NCBI GenBank assembly: GCA_022071955.1
Contig: JAJVIM010000026.1
Span: forward strand, 1-64,000
Direction of reading: 5' to 3'
Length of the DNA: 64,000 nucleotides
Source: Anaerolineae bacterium
GTDB taxonomy: Bacteria; Chloroflexota; Anaerolineae; 4572-78; J111
A program made the position numbers and the translations under genes. The notes below the pieces were generated by a model. It saw only the letters and a program-made list of their open reading frames with translations, was not told the origin of the DNA and searched no databases. The number at the start of each line of letters is the position of its first letter. Within the stretch, counting starts at the first letter, position 1. Shown here one piece after another: positions 36,477 to 44,854 of the stretch.

Positions 36477-37316
36477 ATGAAAAATTTACCGGCGCTCAAT
36501 AATCGTCTGGCTCACCTGGCGGTGTGGCTGCCGGCCCTGATTTTACTGCTGCTGGCCGGAGCGAATGGCGTTTTTGCCCAAACCGGCGGCAACTACGATC
36601 TCACCTGGTGGACGATAGACAGTGGCGGCAGCGGCGGCGGCGATGGCAGCAAACAGGTTGCCGGCGGCACCTACGAGTTACTGAGCACCATCGGCCAGCC
36701 GGAGGGGTCTTCCGGTATTAGCGGCGGGGCCTACACGCTGCAAAGCGGATTCTGGCCCGGTTACATTTCTAATCACAATTTGTATCTGCCGATCATTATC
36801 AAACTACATCCTCTGCCGCCCGATCTGACAGGTAGTTTTACCCTCAGCCCGGCCGGGCCTAACTTTAGCGCCGGCAGCCCCGTAACCATCAATGTGGTGG
36901 TGACCAACTCTGGGGAAGCGGCTGCCGATGCCTTTTGGGTCGATTTTTACATCAACCCCGCCAGCACACCGACCGTTAACAAACGCTGGAACGATTTATG
37001 CGGCATAAGTCCCTGTTTTGGGCTGGCATGGTATGTGCCCAGTCTGGGGCCGGGCCAAAGTGTGGCCCTTAGCTCGAATAATCCCGCCCGCGATTACAGC
37101 GTTTGGTATGGGTCTTTTGCCCGCGGCACTACCAATTTACATTTGTATGTTGATAGCTGGAATCCCGGCACAAACATTGGCAGCGTTGATGAACGCAACG
37201 AGAGCAATAACCTGTACACCTATCCCGGCGGCGTAACGGTGACCGGTTTGTCCGTAACAAATGATGAGCCGGCTCCTCCCTCTTTGCCAGACCGCCCGAT
37301 ACAGACAAAAAACTAG
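36477..37316 (+). CDS. Exported protein with CARDB-like domain
   Basis: This 279-aa protein has a signal peptide ending near residue 34 (GVFAQ). A domain YDLTWWTIDSGGS...GGAYTLQSGFWPG typical of Chloroflexota secreted proteins is followed by the linker NLYLPIIIK. A CARDB-type immunoglobulin-like adhesion domain spans about 115-260 (VNVVVTNSGEAAADAFWVDF). It probably sits on or is released from the cell surface. It starts at an ATG after GGAGAT, following the paralogue trio in the same direction. Confidence 0.8.
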   Translation: MKNLPALNNRLAHLAVWLPALILLLLAGANGVFAQTGGNYDLTWWTIDSGGSGGGDGSKQVAGGTYELLSTIGQPEGSSGISGGAYTLQSGFWPGYISNHNLYLPIIIKLHPLPPDLTGSFTLSPAGPNFSAGSPVTINVVVTNSGEAAADAFWVDFYINPASTPTVNKRWNDLCGISPCFGLAWYVPSLGPGQSVALSSNNPARDYSVWYGSFARGTTNLHLYVDSWNPGTNIGSVDERNESNNLYTYPGGVTVTGLSVTNDEPAPPSLPDRPIQTKN

Positions 37317-37343
37317 AAACTATCCAATCAGGTAAAATCAAAC

Positions 37344-38003
37344 ATGAGCCAAAAACACAACTTCAATTCAATCCAAATCCTGAAAATCGGGGCTATTGTT
37401 GGGGCAATTACCGGGGTAATTATCCTCTCGCTGGTGATTTTGCCGATTTCACAGGCCGCGCCCGGCGCTTTTCCACAGGCCGCGCCATCGCCGCGACCGC
37501 CGCTGAAAGAAGACTCCTCCGGTGGCAGCAGCGGCCCCAGCAGCGCCATTTACGGCACTGTAACAGACCTTAGCCGCCAGCAGCCGGGCGCCGCCATTGA
37601 AGTGACTGTAAATGGCGCCATCGTCCGCACCGACACCGACGGCAGTTACTCGATTACCGGCCTGAAAGCCGGCGATTACACCGTTTCGCTGAACTTAAAC
37701 GGCCAGGGACAGCCGGCCCAGGGCCCGGTTCACGTAACCCTGGATGGCAGCCATAACGCCGTCATCGAGCTGGAGTATTACAGCCAGGCCGCGCCAACCG
37801 ATACCCCCCAACCCACCGCCACTGTGGCTGTGGTATCGGCAACAACCACTCCGGCCGAGCTGCCAGACTCGGGCGCATCAATGGTTTACCGGCCTCTGGT
37901 TTACATTTTACTGGGGCTGCTGTTACTGGTTACAGGCATGGCTCTGTTCACCAAAAATCGGGCGAACCACCAAAATTCAACGGACAACAACCAGCAACGG
38001 TAG
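37344..38003 (+). CDS. Surface protein with CNA-B/carboxypeptidase-regulatory-like fold and LPxSG-like anchor
   Basis: This 219-aa protein has an N-terminal membrane segment (about 12-36). A beta-sandwich (IYGTVTDLSRQQPGAAIEVT; DTDGSYSITGLKAGDYTVSL) is of the carboxypeptidase-regulatory type. A Thr/Pro linker leads to a C-terminus that looks like a sortase signal: LPDSGA, a hydrophobic helix of about 22 residues, then basic residues (KNRANH). The LPxTG-like order suggests covalent anchoring or simply a second membrane helix. No sortase lies in the window. Confidence 0.7.
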   Translation: MSQKHNFNSIQILKIGAIVGAITGVIILSLVILPISQAAPGAFPQAAPSPRPPLKEDSSGGSSGPSSAIYGTVTDLSRQQPGAAIEVTVNGAIVRTDTDGSYSITGLKAGDYTVSLNLNGQGQPAQGPVHVTLDGSHNAVIELEYYSQAAPTDTPQPTATVAVVSATTTPAELPDSGASMVYRPLVYILLGLLLLVTGMALFTKNRANHQNSTDNNQQR

Positions 38004-38019
38004 TTGATTTCATATCGTG

Positions 38020-38739
38020 ATGCACTCAGAAGATTTGGCAAAATTATTATTGATTGGGTTTGCCGCGACTACCCTGCTCAGCGCGTGCGGCTCGGATACG
38101 GCGCGGGCCGAAGTGTTGCCTTCGCCCACCGTAACCACAACCCCAACACCCAGCCCAACGGCAACGGTTACCCCCACCCCGCTACCCCAGCCGACAGCCA
38201 CACCTTCATCGCTATGCGAACCGGCTTTTTTGTGGGCCGGGCAAACCCTCTCGGCCAGCGGCAGCTTCACCGAAACCGAAACCAGCGCCGCCGGGCCAAT
38301 GGTCTGCCAGATTGCGCCGGGTAGCTGCGAGTATCACCGGCTGGTTGGCCAACTGGACCCAACCATCGTCTTTAAAAAAGAAGAAGAACCGCCGTTTGAT
38401 CGGGAAGATATTATGATGCACCCCTCAATGTTGTACCCGCTGAACCGGTTGAATGAATTGGTCCGGGCAGAATGGGGCGGCCAGGTGCAACTGCGCGTGA
38501 CCGACGCCTACGACTCGCTACTGGAGCATGATTTGGCCCAAACAGACGACAGCCGCAAATATTCACTGCATTTTGAGGGGCGCTCCGTTGACCTGACCAC
38601 CTGGCCGGTTGATCTCAATCGTTATGCCCGGCTGTGCGCGCTGGCTCATTGCGCCGGCTTTGATTGGGTGCAGAACGAGGGCGATCACTGTCACGCTTCA
38701 GTTAATGCCGAAAGCCTGTGCGGCTCGTGCGGCAACTAA
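38020..38739 (+). CDS. Lipoprotein with Hedgehog-N-like (Hh/DD-peptidase) domain
   Basis: This 239-aa lipoprotein has lipobox Cys23 (LLSAC) and a Thr/Pro linker to about 63. The domain at about 104-232 closely resembles the N-terminal signalling domain of animal Hedgehog proteins. Blocks that match Sonic Hedgehog: IVFKKEEE, QLRVTDAYD, SLHFEGRSVDLTT, AGFDWV, HASVNAES. The zinc ligands correspond to H184, D191 and H225, with E220 in the catalytic-Glu place. Acidic residues of the calcium site (E121-E123, D127, D162, D165) are also present. The fold is shared with M15/VanX DD-peptidases, so it may cleave or bind peptidoglycan. There is no Hint autoprocessing domain. ATG 38020 follows a GTG at 38017; either could start it. 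Confidence 0.8.
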   Translation: MHSEDLAKLLLIGFAATTLLSACGSDTARAEVLPSPTVTTTPTPSPTATVTPTPLPQPTATPSSLCEPAFLWAGQTLSASGSFTETETSAAGPMVCQIAPGSCEYHRLVGQLDPTIVFKKEEEPPFDREDIMMHPSMLYPLNRLNELVRAEWGGQVQLRVTDAYDSLLEHDLAQTDDSRKYSLHFEGRSVDLTTWPVDLNRYARLCALAHCAGFDWVQNEGDHCHASVNAESLCGSCGN

Positions 38740-38747
38740 CGGTCCTG

Positions 38748-38777
38748 TTGACAAGCAATTAATTTTAACGTTAAAAT
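38748..38777 (+). promoter_or_regulatory. Strong sigma-70 promoter before the 263-aa lipoprotein
   Basis: TTGACA (38748-38753), 18-bp spacer, TAAAAT (38772-38777). Transcription would begin near 38784, after the ATG at 38776, so that ATG cannot be the start. Confidence 0.65.
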
Positions 38778-38820
38778 GAACTCATCTACAACCCAGCAAA
38801 ACAAAAAACGTGAGATGATC

Positions 38821-39612
38821 ATGCCATCGGTTAAACTTCTGTTTCCCGTATTTCTGTTGTTTTCTTCACTGGCGTGTACCGGTGGCCTGCAACTGCCCTT
38901 TATGGCGGCGGTCACGGCCACACCGGTACCGCTCATTGAGGTTGAAGTAACCGTGGTCTATCCAACCCCAACCCCGGCCCCGGTTATTTTGGCTACAGCA
39001 CCGGCAACAACAACGGTCGCTGCGCCGCCGGCAGAAAGCGCCAGCCTGATTCAATCGCCGCTGCTCACCGGCACACCGGCCATCACATCGCCGGCAATCG
39101 CGGAACCGGCTGATAGCGCGCCCAACCCGCCGCCGGCTGCCACGCCCACCGTCACTTTGCCGCAACCGGCAACCCAGGCCGCGGTCGTCACCGAAACCAC
39201 GGTTGCCACCCCAACCGAAGCCGCACCACCGCCGCCGGTCGCCGCCTTTATTTTGCTGGAACCCGTTCCCGAATTTGTGATGCAGCCGGGAGTCAAGGGG
39301 TTGGAGTTCAAGTGGCGCTGGCTCAATGGAAAAAGCTGCCAGTCGCCAGAGGGCTTTGGCTACGAATTGAGAATTTGGCCGGCAGTAACCGGCTACGGGC
39401 CAATGGGCGTCACCGATGCCGTGGCCAATCAGCAGGATTTTTACTGCGACCCGCAAAGCAATGTGGCCAGCTACCGGGTTGAGGACATCAAAGGAACCCC
39501 GGGGGTTACCGCCATCAGTTCCGGCAAATTTTTGTGGGATGTGGCCTTTATCCAACTGGACCCGTACAACGTGGTTCTTTCATCCGGGCCGCAGTTATTT
39601 GAAATCCCGTAA
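38821..39612 (+). CDS. Lipoprotein with Thr/Pro/Ala-rich linker
   Basis: This 263-aa protein has a short signal peptide with lipobox FSSLAC. A low-complexity stalk of about 110 residues rich in Pro, Ala and Thr follows. The last 130 residues form a globular domain (LLEPVPEFVMQPGVKGLEFKW; GYELRIWPA; GKFLWDVAFIQLD), which resembles the ligand-like Ig/fibronectin tails of Chloroflexota lipoproteins. I recognise no family. The start 38821 (or 38815) is set by the promoter at 38748-38777. Last gene before the injection-system operon. Confidence 0.6.
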   Translation: MPSVKLLFPVFLLFSSLACTGGLQLPFMAAVTATPVPLIEVEVTVVYPTPTPAPVILATAPATTTVAAPPAESASLIQSPLLTGTPAITSPAIAEPADSAPNPPPAATPTVTLPQPATQAAVVTETTVATPTEAAPPPPVAAFILLEPVPEFVMQPGVKGLEFKWRWLNGKSCQSPEGFGYELRIWPAVTGYGPMGVTDAVANQQDFYCDPQSNVASYRVEDIKGTPGVTAISSGKFLWDVAFIQLDPYNVVLSSGPQLFEIP

Positions 39613-39672
39613 CGATCAAACCGGCGCACAGTTTGAAACGCGTCTGCGCTAACCGTACAAATTTTTATCAAA

Positions 39673-40785
39673 ATGCTAATCAACCATCAACCTGACCAAC
39701 AACCAACAATCGCCCCGCCGGTTTACGACTTTGCCGTGAGCGACCTGTCGCCCAAGCGGCAGACTATCTGGCGGTTCAAAAGTTCGGCGCGGGTAAAGTT
39801 GCACCTGACCAACAAAAGCAGCGATGTGGCTACTTTTCAACTTACCGGCCAGAGCGATAGTTGCTCGGTTGAATTTGATTGGCCCATCGGGGCTGCTTAT
39901 CCCGCTGCCCAACCCGAATTGCAACTGGCTGCCGGCCAATCGGTTTGGATAGCGGTTCGAGTAGTGCTGCCGTCGCCCGAATTGATGGGCCTGCGTCGCC
40001 AGCAATTCTTTTTTACGGTAACCAGCGCCATGTTGGCCGGCGGCCAGCCGCGCCGCCCACTGTTGGGGCAGGTGTCCCGGCCGCCCATCATTGGCCCCGG
40101 ACTAATGTTGCTGCTGGTGGTGGGAGCGATGGTTGGGCTGTTTATGGCGTGGCCCGCGCCGCTCCAACCGCAGGCCGACAGCAACCCGGCGGCCATCAAC
40201 CCGATGACGGCCGCCACGCCGATCAGCTCGTTTGTGATGCCGGTTTACCAGGCCGGAAACACGCCGCAAGACCCGATTGCCGCCGAAACAGGAGCGGCTA
40301 TCACCTACGAGCAACTGTTTCAGGATGTCGCGGCGCAATACCAACTGGATTGGCGCATGCTGGCCGAAATTGCCTATCAGGAAAGCCGCTTCAACCCGTG
40401 GGCCATCGGCCGGAGCAACGAAATGGGCTTGATGCAAATTCACCCCGTTACCTGGCAAGCCTGGGCGCCCCGAGTTGGCGTTTTTGACCCCTACGACCCG
40501 GCCAGCAATGTACAGGTAGCGGCGGCATTTCTGGCCTATCTGAGAAATTTCTGCCAGACCCGGGGCTACTCCGACCCCCACTGGATGCTCATTGGCTACA
40601 ATTGGGGGCCAAATAATTTGGACAAATTGTTTAAACAGCAGGTCGGATTGGATGCGGTGCCGGAAAAACCGCGCCAATACGCCGCCAGAATTTTGCAACT
40701 TGGGCCAGATGCGGCCATTCGCCGGCAGGCCCAACTTGAGGCCGTGGTATCGCCGTACAATTCAGTGAGTTACGTTTCAAAATGA
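39673..40785 (+). CDS. Membrane-anchored lytic transglycosylase of the eCIS operon
   Basis: This 370-aa protein has an N-terminal beta-sandwich (about 20-120), one membrane helix at about 141-158 (MLLLVVGAMVGLFMAW), a linker, and a C-terminal SLT domain at about 205-350. The catalytic Glu is E237 in YQESRFNP, followed by GLMQIHP and YNWGPNN. Lytic transglycosylases cut the glycan strands of peptidoglycan. It overlaps the AAA+ ATPase gene by 4 bp (ATGA). Phage-tail-like particles must leave or cross the wall, so a coupled muramidase could open the way. That is inference from context. Confidence 0.85.
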   Translation: MLINHQPDQQPTIAPPVYDFAVSDLSPKRQTIWRFKSSARVKLHLTNKSSDVATFQLTGQSDSCSVEFDWPIGAAYPAAQPELQLAAGQSVWIAVRVVLPSPELMGLRRQQFFFTVTSAMLAGGQPRRPLLGQVSRPPIIGPGLMLLLVVGAMVGLFMAWPAPLQPQADSNPAAINPMTAATPISSFVMPVYQAGNTPQDPIAAETGAAITYEQLFQDVAAQYQLDWRMLAEIAYQESRFNPWAIGRSNEMGLMQIHPVTWQAWAPRVGVFDPYDPASNVQVAAAFLAYLRNFCQTRGYSDPHWMLIGYNWGPNNLDKLFKQQVGLDAVPEKPRQYAARILQLGPDAAIRRQAQLEAVVSPYNSVSYVSK

Positions 40786-42914
40786 CCGACGCAAGCCAAC
40801 TTTCAACAGAATTAAATCTCGATTTGAGCCATTTGCAGGCCGAACTGGCCCGCATTGATGCCTTCATTCGCCGCGAAGTTCGCCGCTGGCAGGCCGCCGG
40901 CCAAAATCCGGCCGACCACTTCCGGGGGCTGCATCTCACCGATACCGACGCCGACCGCCTGCTGGCTCGCCCCTTTGCCTCCGGTTGGGGGCAAACTGCT
41001 GCCCTTGCCCCCGCCGAAACCGCCGCCTTTGACCGGGCCGAAGCGGAGGCCACCGCGCAAATCAACGCGGTTTTAGCGCAGGCACAGGCGCTTGGTTATG
41101 TGACCCGCTGGCGGCATTTGGCCGACGCCTTTCAACTGGATCGTTTTGAGCGTGACACATTGCTGATCTGCCTGGCTCCGGCGCTCGATTTGCGCTACGA
41201 GCGGCTGTACGGCTATTTGCAGGATGATGTTACCCGCAAGCAGCCGCGTGTTGATCTGGTACTCAACCTGTTGTGCAATCCCGGCCCCGGCCGGCTGCTG
41301 CAATTGGCCCGCTTTGCCGGCACGTCGCCCCTGTTCAAATACAGCCTGCTGCAACAAAACGCCGCCGCAGAATCGCAACTGAGTCAAACCCTGATTGTCG
41401 ATAACACCATTGTCCGCTGGTTGCTGGGAACCTACCAGCCGCACGCCAAACTTGGCCGCCACGCCCGCCTGTTCCAACCGCGTCCGGTTGACCGCACCGA
41501 ACTGGAACAAACTCAAGCCGATATTGCCGACATTCTCAGCCACAAGCCGGTGCTGGTTTTTTACGGCCCGGATCGGCTCCGGCAGGAAGAAGCGGCCAAA
41601 TCACTGGTCAACTTTGCCGGGCGATCCCTGCTGCTGGTAAATATGGCCGGCGTCATTGCCGACGGCGTAACCGCGGCCGACGCGCTCAGGCTGGCTCTGC
41701 GCGATGCGCGGCTGGTTAACGCCGTGCCGGGTTTGACCGGCTGGGACGAATGCCTGGCCGATGGCCAGCTCGCGCCGGAGTTGCTGGCCGAACTGTGCGC
41801 CCACCCCGACGCCGTGCTGGTGTTGGGCAACGCCGTGTGGCAGGCCGAAGGCGTTAGCCGCGAGCGCCGTTTGCACTGGCTGGAATTTCCAATGCCCGCC
41901 TACGCCGACCGCAAACTGGTGTGGGAATATTACCTGGGCAATGCGGTATCAAATCTCGATGATATTGCCGGCCAGTTCACCCTGACCACCGGCCAAATCC
42001 GCGATATTGTGGCCACCGCCAAAGATAAAGCCAACCAGCAGCGCCGCCCGCTGAACAGCCAGGATTTGTTTGCCGCCGCGCGCGTCCACTCCAGTTCTCG
42101 GCTGGCCAAACTGGCCCGCAAAATTGAACCGCGTTACTCCTGGGCCGATATTATTCTGCCCGAGGACCAGATTGCCATTTTGCAGGAGCTGGTGGCCACG
42201 GTCCGGGTTCGCCCCAAAGTGCTGGAAGAGTGGCAGGTGGGCCGCAAACTGGCCTCCAACGCCGGCGTAACCGTGCTATTTGCCGGCCCGCCGGGCACCG
42301 GCAAAACTATGGCCGCCGAAGTTATCGCCGCCGAACTGGGGCTGGATTTGTACAAAATCGATCTGTCGGCGGTGGTCAGCAAATATGTGGGCGAAACTGA
42401 AAAAAATCTGGCCCGGATTTTTGACGAAGCCGAACGCAGCAACGCCATTCTGTTTTTTGATGAGGCCGACGCCCTTTTTGGCAAACGCTCCGAGGTACGC
42501 GACGCCCACGACCGCTACGCCAACATTGAAATCAGCTACCTGTTACAGCGGATGGATGCTTACAACGGGGTCACAATTTTAGCCACCAACCTCCGGGCCA
42601 ACCTTGACGAAGCCTTTACCCGCCGGCTCCAGTTTGCCGTCGATTTTCCATTCCCGGAACAGGCCGAGGTGCGGCTGCGGATTTGGCAAGCCCTGTTCCC
42701 GCCAACCGTGCCGCAGGGGCCAAACATCGATTTTCCGTTGATCGCCCACCGCTTCAAGCTGGCCGGCGGCAATATTCGCAACGTGATTGTCAGCGCGGCG
42801 CATCTGGCCGCCGCCGATGGCGGGCAGGTAACAATGGATCACATGCTGCACGGCCTGCGCCGCGAGCTGCAAAAGATGGGCCGTTTGGTTGATGACAAAG
42901 AGTTGCAGCGTTAA
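40782..42914 (+). CDS. AAA+ ATPase of the contractile injection system (Pvc15/Afp15-like)
   Basis: This 710-aa protein has an N-terminal region and a degenerate first ATPase-like part (about 240-370), then a full AAA+ module. Walker A is GPPGTGKT at about 501-508, Walker B ILFFDEADALFGKR near 555, and sensor 1 LATNLRANLDEAF. This two-part design is the one found in eCIS loci (afp15/pvc15), where the ATPase is needed for particle assembly. Coupled to the transglycosylase upstream; the DUF4157 gene begins 26 bp downstream. Confidence 0.9.
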   Translation: MTDASQLSTELNLDLSHLQAELARIDAFIRREVRRWQAAGQNPADHFRGLHLTDTDADRLLARPFASGWGQTAALAPAETAAFDRAEAEATAQINAVLAQAQALGYVTRWRHLADAFQLDRFERDTLLICLAPALDLRYERLYGYLQDDVTRKQPRVDLVLNLLCNPGPGRLLQLARFAGTSPLFKYSLLQQNAAAESQLSQTLIVDNTIVRWLLGTYQPHAKLGRHARLFQPRPVDRTELEQTQADIADILSHKPVLVFYGPDRLRQEEAAKSLVNFAGRSLLLVNMAGVIADGVTAADALRLALRDARLVNAVPGLTGWDECLADGQLAPELLAELCAHPDAVLVLGNAVWQAEGVSRERRLHWLEFPMPAYADRKLVWEYYLGNAVSNLDDIAGQFTLTTGQIRDIVATAKDKANQQRRPLNSQDLFAAARVHSSSRLAKLARKIEPRYSWADIILPEDQIAILQELVATVRVRPKVLEEWQVGRKLASNAGVTVLFAGPPGTGKTMAAEVIAAELGLDLYKIDLSAVVSKYVGETEKNLARIFDEAERSNAILFFDEADALFGKRSEVRDAHDRYANIEISYLLQRMDAYNGVTILATNLRANLDEAFTRRLQFAVDFPFPEQAEVRLRIWQALFPPTVPQGPNIDFPLIAHRFKLAGGNIRNVIVSAAHLAAADGGQVTMDHMLHGLRRELQKMGRLVDDKELQR

Positions 42915-42940
42915 AAATAGCGCCAAACAAAAGGAACATT

Positions 42941-44854
42941 ATGGCCGAACAACGACTGACCCAAAACGCCAAGCAAACTGATGACGCCGCCCGGTTACAG
43001 CGGGCCGAAACCCAGCCTGAACAGGAAGAGCAGCTTGTCCAAACCGAGGCCGCCCGGCTGCAGCGGGTAATGGCTAACCCGGCCGGGGCTGACCCCGACG
43101 ACATCACCGGGTTGCAGCAAACCGCGGGCAACCGGGCCGTATCGCAATTATTAACGTCAGTTACCGGCCCTGCCGAAGAACCGGTCATCCAGGCCAAATT
43201 GATGGTCGGTGCGCCGGGCGACAGGTACGAACAGGAAGCCGACCGGATGGCCGACAAGGTAATGGCCACCGTTGTTCCCACCGCCAACCAGCCCGATGAG
43301 TCCGGCCCCGTCGAGGCCCGGCGGCAACCCGCCGCCGAAAGTACCATTCAGAGATTCCAAACGTTAACCCAGATTGATGAGGCCATCAGAAAACGAAAGG
43401 AACGGGCCAAAAACCGGGCGCAGCAAAAAAAGAACCCACCCAACACGCAGACGCCATTGCAGCAAACCGTTCAAAATAAAAACACGGCGCTGGTGGGCAG
43501 CGGAACCGAGGCCGAGAAACAACAGAAACAAAAAACTCGGTGGGAAGTGGGCAATGCATACTCCCGGCGAAATAAGGAACTCCTGAAACCGGGACAGCAG
43601 CAAAAACAGCAGCCAAAAACAGAAACCACCCAACCGGTTGTGGCGCAACAGCAGCCACAAACCGAACAGCAGCCACAACAACAGCAACAAACCGAACAAC
43701 AAAAGCAGCCGCAGCGGCGGCGCATCCCCAGATTCAGAGTGGCCGAGTTGAAGGCAAAGCATCTGCGCTACCAGCAAAAACAGATGGCTCTGGCCCTGAC
43801 CAGCTCAAATATTACCAAAGAGATGATTGACCAGGCCACCCGCTTGATCCGCGAAGGCGAAGAAACCGAAGAAAAAAAGCTGCTCAAACAAAATCTGCGC
43901 AAGGTGATTGGCCAGCAATTTTCCGATGACAATAAACAACCACAGCAACAAGAACAACAACAACAACAGCAGCAGCAGCAACAAGACGTAAAACAAGAAG
44001 AGCCGGAAGACGAGGCCGAATTTGCCGCAATGGCCACAGTCGCGCTTGAAAAAGCTGAGGAAGCCGAAAAGGAAGCGGAAGACGAAGCCGAGGAAACCGA
44101 AGAGGAAACCGAGGCAGCGGAAGAAGAAACCGAAGCCGAAGAGGCAGAAGAAGTTGAGGCCGAAGAGGAAGAAGAAGCGGAAGCCAGGGAAACCGAAAAC
44201 GGCGAAACCGAAGACGACGAAGAGTTGGGCGTAACAGACTGGCCGCTATCGGTTCTGTTAGCCCAGCCCGAAGAAGAAGTTGTTCAGCGGGATATCTCGC
44301 CGGAACTCAAAAGCTCTATCACGGCCTTTTCTCAGCCAGACACCTACCGGTACGATGCGGAAACCACCAAAAAACGAGCGGCAAGCACCCGCATTGCCCG
44401 CGAAGAACCCGGCATTCCCGGCCTGAAAGGGGTCTCGGAGGATATCTGGCTCAAACCGCTGGCCGGATTAATGCGCCAGCCGGCGCAGACCAACGACGAA
44501 ACCGAAACCGCGCCAGCAAATACCGACGGCAGCTTTGAGGTTGAAGATACCGTGGAACAGCGCCTGCGGCAGCAAAAAGGCAAGGGCCAACCGCTACCCA
44601 CCAACGTGCGCAGCGATATGGAGGCCCGGTTTGGGGCAAACTTTGAGCAGGTACGGATTCACACCGGCTCAGAAGCGGCCCAGCTCAGCGAAACCCTGCA
44701 CGCCCAGGCTTTTACCCACGGCAACGACATCTTTTTCAATGCCGGTAAAAGCAATTTTGACACCACCGAAGATAAACGCCTGCTGGCTCACGAGTTAACG
44801 CACGTAATTCAACAAATGGGATACGGGAAAAAAGATGATCCAGGAAATGGATGA
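42941..44854 (+). CDS. DUF4157 (eCIS-associated metallopeptidase-like) protein with Gln- and Glu-rich segments
   Basis: 637 aa. An N-terminal part contains LQQTAGNRAVSQLL and a YEQEADRMADKVM segment, typical of proteins associated with eCIS. It is followed by Gln-rich stretches (about 205-260 and 325-350), a strongly acidic Glu-rich stretch (about 350-430), and a C-terminal DUF4157 domain (about 545-630: RIHTGSEAAQLSETLHAQAF; HELTH at 617-621). DUF4157 often sits at the N-terminus of injected toxins; here it is at the very end with nothing after it. It overlaps the next gene by 20 bp. A cargo, leader or processing role is possible. Confidence 0.8.
   Translation: MAEQRLTQNAKQTDDAARLQRAETQPEQEEQLVQTEAARLQRVMANPAGADPDDITGLQQTAGNRAVSQLLTSVTGPAEEPVIQAKLMVGAPGDRYEQEADRMADKVMATVVPTANQPDESGPVEARRQPAAESTIQRFQTLTQIDEAIRKRKERAKNRAQQKKNPPNTQTPLQQTVQNKNTALVGSGTEAEKQQKQKTRWEVGNAYSRRNKELLKPGQQQKQQPKTETTQPVVAQQQPQTEQQPQQQQQTEQQKQPQRRRIPRFRVAELKAKHLRYQQKQMALALTSSNITKEMIDQATRLIREGEETEEKKLLKQNLRKVIGQQFSDDNKQPQQQEQQQQQQQQQQDVKQEEPEDEAEFAAMATVALEKAEEAEKEAEDEAEETEEETEAAEEETEAEEAEEVEAEEEEEAEARETENGETEDDEELGVTDWPLSVLLAQPEEEVVQRDISPELKSSITAFSQPDTYRYDAETTKKRAASTRIAREEPGIPGLKGVSEDIWLKPLAGLMRQPAQTNDETETAPANTDGSFEVEDTVEQRLRQQKGKGQPLPTNVRSDMEARFGANFEQVRIHTGSEAAQLSETLHAQAFTHGNDIFFNAGKSNFDTTEDKRLLAHELTHVIQQMGYGKKDDPGNG

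Noticed and set aside
43920-43990. CAA/CAG repeat run considered as a microsatellite or repeat array
   Set aside because: It is the in-frame Gln-rich stretch of the DUF4157 protein with mixed codons, not a separate element.
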